Below are positions 60,611 to 64,000 of a DNA stretch of 64,000 nucleotides, piece after piece. The notes under the pieces were generated by a model. It was given only the letters and a program-made list of their open reading frames with translations, searched no databases and was not told where the DNA came from. The position numbers and the translations under genes are program-made. Source of the stretch: Streptomyces sp. NBC_00569 (GTDB lineage Bacteria > Actinomycetota > Actinomycetes > Streptomycetales > Streptomycetaceae); assembly GCF_036345255.1 (NCBI RefSeq), contig NZ_CP107783.1:4265501-4329500 (forward strand). Reading direction: 5' to 3'. Positions within the stretch are counted from its first letter, which is position 1; each line of letters opens with the position of its first letter.

Positions 60611-62175
60611 CGGGCGTCCCCGCCTTCGGCGTCTTCCGTGTGCTGGAGGTGGCCGGAGGCCGCACCTGTCATGGCGGAGCCCAGCTCCTCGGGGGTGATG
60701 GTGGCGGGGTCGGCGTCGGCGACCAGGCGGCCGCGGTACATCACCCGCAGGGTGTCGGACAGGCCGATCAGCTCGTCCAGGTCGGCCGAGATGAGCAGCA
60801 CGGCGAGGCCCTCGCGGCGGGCCCGGCGGATCTGGTCCCAGATCTGCGCCTGTGCGCCGACGTCCACACCGCGGGTGGGGTGGGCGGCGATCAGCAGCTT
60901 GGGCGCGTGGCTCATCTCGCGGCCGACGATCAGCTTCTGCTGGTTGCCGCCGGACAGGGAGGCCGCGGTGACCTCGATGCCGGGGGTGCGGACGTCGTAG
61001 TCGCGCACGATGCGCTCGGTGTCGGCGCGGGCGGCCTTCAGGTCGAGCAGCCCGCGCTTGGAGTTGGGGCGCTCGGTGACATGGCCGAGGACCCGGTTCT
61101 CCCACAGCGGCGCTTCGAGGAGGAGGCCGTGACGGTGCCGGTCCTCGGGGATGTACCCGACACCGGCTTCGCGGCGCTTGCGGGTGGGGGTCCTGGTGAC
61201 GTCGGCGCCGTCCAGGGCGACGGTGCCGCGGTCCGCGGTCCGCATGCCCATGATGGCCTCGACGAGTTCGGACTGGCCGTTGCCCTCCACGCCCGCGATG
61301 CCGAGGACTTCGCCGCGGCGGATGGTGAAGGTGACGTCGTCGAGGATGACGCGCTCGACGCCGTCGAGGTCGGTCTGCGTGAGGCGCACCCCTGCCAGGT
61401 GGAGCATCGGGGTGTCGGTGACCGTCGACTCCTCGGTCTCCGGCGAGGGCAGCTCGCTGCCGACCATCAGCTCGGCGAGCTGCTTGGTGCTGGTGTTCCT
61501 CGGGTCGGCCGTGCCGACCGTCGTCCCGCGCCGGATGACCGTGATCTCGTCCGCGACGGAGAGCACCTCACCCAGCTTGTGGGAGATGAAGATGACGGTG
61601 AGGCCCTCGGACTTCAGCTCGCGCAGGTTGTCGAAGAGCGCGTCGACCTCCTGCGGCACGAGGACCGCGGTGGGCTCGTCGAGGATCAGCGTCCGGGCGC
61701 CCCGGTAGAGGACCTTGAGGATCTCGACGCGCTGCCGGTCGGCGACGCCGAGCTCCTCGACGAGGACGTCGGGCCGCACCCCGAGGCCGTACGCCTCGGA
61801 TATCTCACGGATCTTCGTACGCGCCCTGCCGCCGATGCCGTGCAGCTTCTCGGCGCCCAGGACGACGTTCTCCAGGACGGTGAGGTTGTCGGCCAGCATG
61901 AAGTGCTGGTGGACCATGCCGATGCCGCGCGCGATGGCGTCGGCGGGCGTGGCGAAGGTGACCTGGGTGCCGTCGACCGCGATGGTGCCCTCGTCCGGCT
62001 TCTGCATGCCGTAGAGGATCTTCATCAGGGTCGACTTGCCGGCGCCGTTCTCACCGCACAGGGCGTGGACGGTGCCCCGCCGTACGGTGATGTCGATGTC
62101 GCGGTTGGCGACGACGCCGGGAAAGCGCTTGGTGATGCCGCGCAGTTCGACGGCGGGAGGGCTGGACGCGTTGAT
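60607..62175 (-). CDS. Nucleoside ABC importer ATPase, apparent ATC start codon
   Basis: A 522-residue protein of two fused ATPase halves (RbsA/NupA type). First half: Walker A GENGAGKST (about residues 37-45), signature LGVADRQRVEILKVLYRGA. Second half: GVEGNGQSELVEA, LSGGNQQKLIVGREM. Homology to the family begins INASSPPAVELRGITKRFPGVVAN, upstream of the first in-frame ATG (62025), which would remove Walker A. There is no ATG, GTG or TTG in frame between the upstream region and 62025, but ATC at 62175 has GAGGAG 8 bases ahead. I therefore take ATC as the start. Confidence 0.85.
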   Translation of the reverse strand: MNASSPPAVELRGITKRFPGVVANRDIDITVRRGTVHALCGENGAGKSTLMKILYGMQKPDEGTIAVDGTQVTFATPADAIARGIGMVHQHFMLADNLTVLENVVLGAEKLHGIGGRARTKIREISEAYGLGVRPDVLVEELGVADRQRVEILKVLYRGARTLILDEPTAVLVPQEVDALFDNLRELKSEGLTVIFISHKLGEVLSVADEITVIRRGTTVGTADPRNTSTKQLAELMVGSELPSPETEESTVTDTPMLHLAGVRLTQTDLDGVERVILDDVTFTIRRGEVLGIAGVEGNGQSELVEAIMGMRTADRGTVALDGADVTRTPTRKRREAGVGYIPEDRHRHGLLLEAPLWENRVLGHVTERPNSKRGLLDLKAARADTERIVRDYDVRTPGIEVTAASLSGGNQQKLIVGREMSHAPKLLIAAHPTRGVDVGAQAQIWDQIRRARREGLAVLLISADLDELIGLSDTLRVMYRGRLVADADPATITPEELGSAMTGAASGHLQHTEDAEGGDAR

Positions 62176-62189
62176 GGCGCACTCTCCTC
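62173..62189 (-). promoter_or_regulatory. Ribosome binding site deciding the ATC start
   Basis: GAGGAG (complement of 62184-62189), 8 nt spacer, then ATC (complement of 62173-62175). The site is optimally spaced for this codon only; the nearby GTG at 62181-62179 is in another frame. Confidence 0.7.
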
Positions 62190-62277
62190 GGGGGACAGGA
62201 CGTACGTACGGAAGGGGGGAACGGTCGCGCGGAGCCGCGCGGGGGCGCGTCGGCGACGGTAATACGCCAACTCTTAG

Positions 62278-62289
62278 CTACACGCGTAG
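62278..62289 (-). promoter_or_regulatory. Nucleoside operator ahead of the importer ATPase operon
   Basis: Minus strand CTACGCGTGTAG, one base from the consensus CTACGCGCGTAG. It lies 103 bp before the ATPase start in the 192-bp gap after bmpA, so the ATPase-permease-permease-cdd genes can be controlled separately from bmpA. Confidence 0.7.
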
Positions 62290-62367
62290 AGTTGACACAT
62301 TGTTATGGCCCGGCGAGGGGAAGCTTTCGCCACTCCCCCCGCCGAGCCAGACCCTCGGGGCCTCAGG

Positions 62368-63429
62368 TCACGGGGTGGTCTTGACCTTGACCTTGCCGCT
62401 CGCGATCTGCTCCTTGGCGGCGTCCAGCTTGGCCTGGATGTCGTCGATGTAGCCGCCGGAGGTGGCGAGCGAGACGCCGCCGTCCTTCAGGGCGTAGGTG
62501 TTGGTGCCGGTCTTCGGCGAACCGTCCTTGACCGACTTGATCAGGTCGAAGACGCCGATGTCGACGTTCTTGACGACCGAAGTCAGGATCGAGGACTTGT
62601 ACTTGGCCAGACCCGGGATGTTGTACTGGTCCGAGTCGACGCCGATCGCCCAGGCGCCCTTCGTGCCGGAGACGGCCTCGATGGCACCGTTGCCGGAGGA
62701 GCCGGCCGCCGAGTAGACGACGTCGGCGCCCTTGTCGAGCATGCCCTGGGCGGCTTCCTTGCCCTTGTCCGGGGAGGCGAAGCCGGAGGTGTCCGAACCG
62801 TGGCTCAGGTACTGGACGTCGACCTTGATCTTCGGGTTGGTGGCCTTGACGCCCTGGACGTAACCCGCCTCGAACTTCTTGATCAGCGGGACGTCGACAC
62901 CGCCGATGAAGCCGACGTGGTCCTTCTTCGTCTTCAGCGCGGCGGCGACGCCGGCCAGGTAGGAGCCCTGCTCCTCGGTGAAGACGATGGAGTCGGTGTT
63001 CTTGGCGTTCACCACGGAGTCGACGATGCCGAAGGTGGTCTTCGGGTACTTCGCGGAGACCTTGGTCATCGAGGTGGCGTACGCGTAGCCGACCCCGATG
63101 ATGGGGTTGTAGCCGGCGTCGGCCAGGTCGGACAGGCGCTGCTCGCGGTCGGCCTCGGTGTCGGAGGTCTTGGCGGTCAGCTCCTTGAGGTCACCGCCGA
63201 ACTCCTTCTTGGCCTTGTCGGCACCGCGCGCGGCGGAGTCGTTGAAGGAGTGGTCACCCCGGCCGCCGACGTCGAAGGCGAGGCCGATCTTGACGCCGCC
63301 CTTCTTGCCGGAGTCCGACGAGGAGCCCGAGGACTCGTTGTCCGAGGAAGTGCCGCCACATGCGGTGGCGGTGAGAGCGAGTGCCGCGGTGGCTATGCAC
63401 GCAGCGGAGATTTTGGCTACCCGGCGCAA
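62368..63429 (-). CDS. bmpA: BmpA-type nucleoside-binding lipoprotein
   Basis: A 353-residue substrate-binding lipoprotein of the basic membrane protein/PnrA family, which captures purine and other nucleosides. Signal and lipobox are RRVAKISAACIATAALALTATAC (lipobox TATAC), followed by a Ser-rich linker. Then GLAFDVGGRGDHSFNDSAARGADKA, the family's D-x-G-G-x-x-D-x-S-F-N signature. TTG start at 63429 has AAGGAG 6 bases ahead. The gene is first in the importer cluster. Confidence 0.95.
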   Translation of the reverse strand: MRRVAKISAACIATAALALTATACGGTSSDNESSGSSSDSGKKGGVKIGLAFDVGGRGDHSFNDSAARGADKAKKEFGGDLKELTAKTSDTEADREQRLSDLADAGYNPIIGVGYAYATSMTKVSAKYPKTTFGIVDSVVNAKNTDSIVFTEEQGSYLAGVAAALKTKKDHVGFIGGVDVPLIKKFEAGYVQGVKATNPKIKVDVQYLSHGSDTSGFASPDKGKEAAQGMLDKGADVVYSAAGSSGNGAIEAVSGTKGAWAIGVDSDQYNIPGLAKYKSSILTSVVKNVDIGVFDLIKSVKDGSPKTGTNTYALKDGGVSLATSGGYIDDIQAKLDAAKEQIASGKVKVKTTP

Positions 63430-63490
63430 GGGAGGCTCCTTCGACCTGACCTGAGCGCCGGGCTTCCGGCGCTGGTTTTCGGACGGATCG

Positions 63491-63502
63491 TAACGCGCGT
63501 AG
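63491..63502 (-). promoter_or_regulatory. Degenerate nucleoside operator of bmpA
   Basis: Minus strand CTACGCGCGTTA; ten of twelve bases match CTACGCGCGTAG, with one half intact. It is 62 bp ahead of the TTG start, next to a -10-like TACGAT on the same strand. Confidence 0.62.
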
Positions 63503-63638
63503 ATGTCAGATAAAGGCCCGTTCCTCAGCCGTTATCGGATTGACGCGAACGCCGCCCGGCCGACCGGTCTACGGGGCGTTACGGGGGCGGGTCGGGTGGG
63601 TTACGTGCCGCCCACACCGACCCTTTCCCCGCACCGGT

Positions 63639-64000
63639 TCACTCCCCCGGCCGGCGGGCGGCTCCGTCCATCAGCGCCGCCGCCGTGAACAGCTCCACCC
63701 CGACCGTGATCGCCGACTCGTCCGCGTCGAAGTCGCCCTGGTGCAGGTCGCGTCCGCCGCGCTCGCCGGGGGTGCGCACCCCGAGACGGGCCATCGCGCC
63801 GGGGACGTGCTCCAGGTACCAGGAGAAGTCCTCGCCGCCCAGGCTCTGAGGGGTGTCCTCGACGGAGTGGGCGCCGCGGCGCAGGGTCATCGCCGCGGTC
63901 AGGAGGTCGGTGACCTCCGGGTCGTTGACGACGGGCGGCACCCCGCGGATGTAGTTGATCTCCGACTTGGCACGGTAGAGGTCGGCGATCTCCTGGATCG
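63639..64000 (-). CDS. M20-family amidohydrolase, C-terminal part (cut by window edge)
   Basis: The last 120 residues of a metallopeptidase/amidohydrolase of the M20D group (N-acyl amino acid hydrolases, IAA-amino-acid hydrolase type). SLGGEDFSWYLEHVPGAMARLGVR is the conserved C-terminal zinc-ligand region (GGEDF). The frame is open beyond position 64000. The nearest GTG at 63941 is inside the protein and is not a real start. The 209-bp gap to bmpA holds the bmpA promoter. Confidence 0.9.
   Translation of the reverse strand, partial: IQEIADLYRAKSEINYIRGVPPVVNDPEVTDLLTAAMTLRRGAHSVEDTPQSLGGEDFSWYLEHVPGAMARLGVRTPGERGGRDLHQGDFDADESAITVGVELFTAAALMDGAARRPGE

Overview
The DNA is very GC-rich. Coding frames have G or C in nearly every third position, GTG and TTG starts are common, and no phage or plasmid hallmarks are visible. 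The content is typical of a Streptomyces chromosome core: an AfsQ1/AfsQ2/SigQ cluster, an acyl-CoA carboxylase with an epsilon subunit, a class III adenylate cyclase, a LAXTG sortase substrate, and many ECF-sigma and STAS proteins. The species cannot be named from sequence alone.

Layout. 1-11.4 kb: start of ilvA, a MarR regulator, a degenerate sigma-like gene with a small membrane partner, cystathionine gamma-synthase, a TPR-like membrane protein, msrA, a frameshifted T7SS-like remnant, several unknowns, a ClgR-like XRE regulator, a zinc alcohol dehydrogenase divergent from an MLTR-type regulator, and an ABM-truncated-hemoglobin fusion. 11.5-19.6 kb: a large secreted subtilase, a MacB/FtsX-type ABC pair, an L,D-transpeptidase lipoprotein and a LAXTG surface protein. 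19.6-25.7 kb: hutH, a GAF-GGDEF protein, enoyl-CoA hydratase, adenylate cyclase and birA. 25.9-31.4 kb: pccB-pccE, maf and accA2. BirA, the carboxylase alpha, beta and epsilon subunits therefore lie together.

32.2-63.4 kb is dominated by nucleoside salvage and catabolism, interleaved with other genes: a DeoR regulator, purine nucleoside phosphorylase plus a phosphosugar (probably phosphopento-) mutase, deoC followed by two ALDH genes, uridine kinase, adenosine deaminase, thymidine phosphorylase, cytidine deaminase and a BmpA-type nucleoside ABC importer. A 12-bp palindrome, CTACGCGCGTAG (or a close variant), precedes six of these transcription units. At three of them it abuts a -10-like hexamer placed 6-7 nt before the start codon, which suggests leaderless mRNAs under one repressor. 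sigQ-afsQ1-afsQ2-lipoprotein sits inside this region with a clear AfsQ1 box.

Most unusual observations: the nucleoside operator set; two near-identical 130-bp intergenic copies of an element with 18-bp terminal inverted repeats (24.6 and 38.8 kb); a nucleoside ABC ATPase whose only plausible start is an ATC codon behind a strong ribosome binding site; and a deoC-linked ALDH pair that looks like a split ALDH16. No tRNA, rRNA, CRISPR array, insertion sequence or biosynthetic gene cluster was seen.
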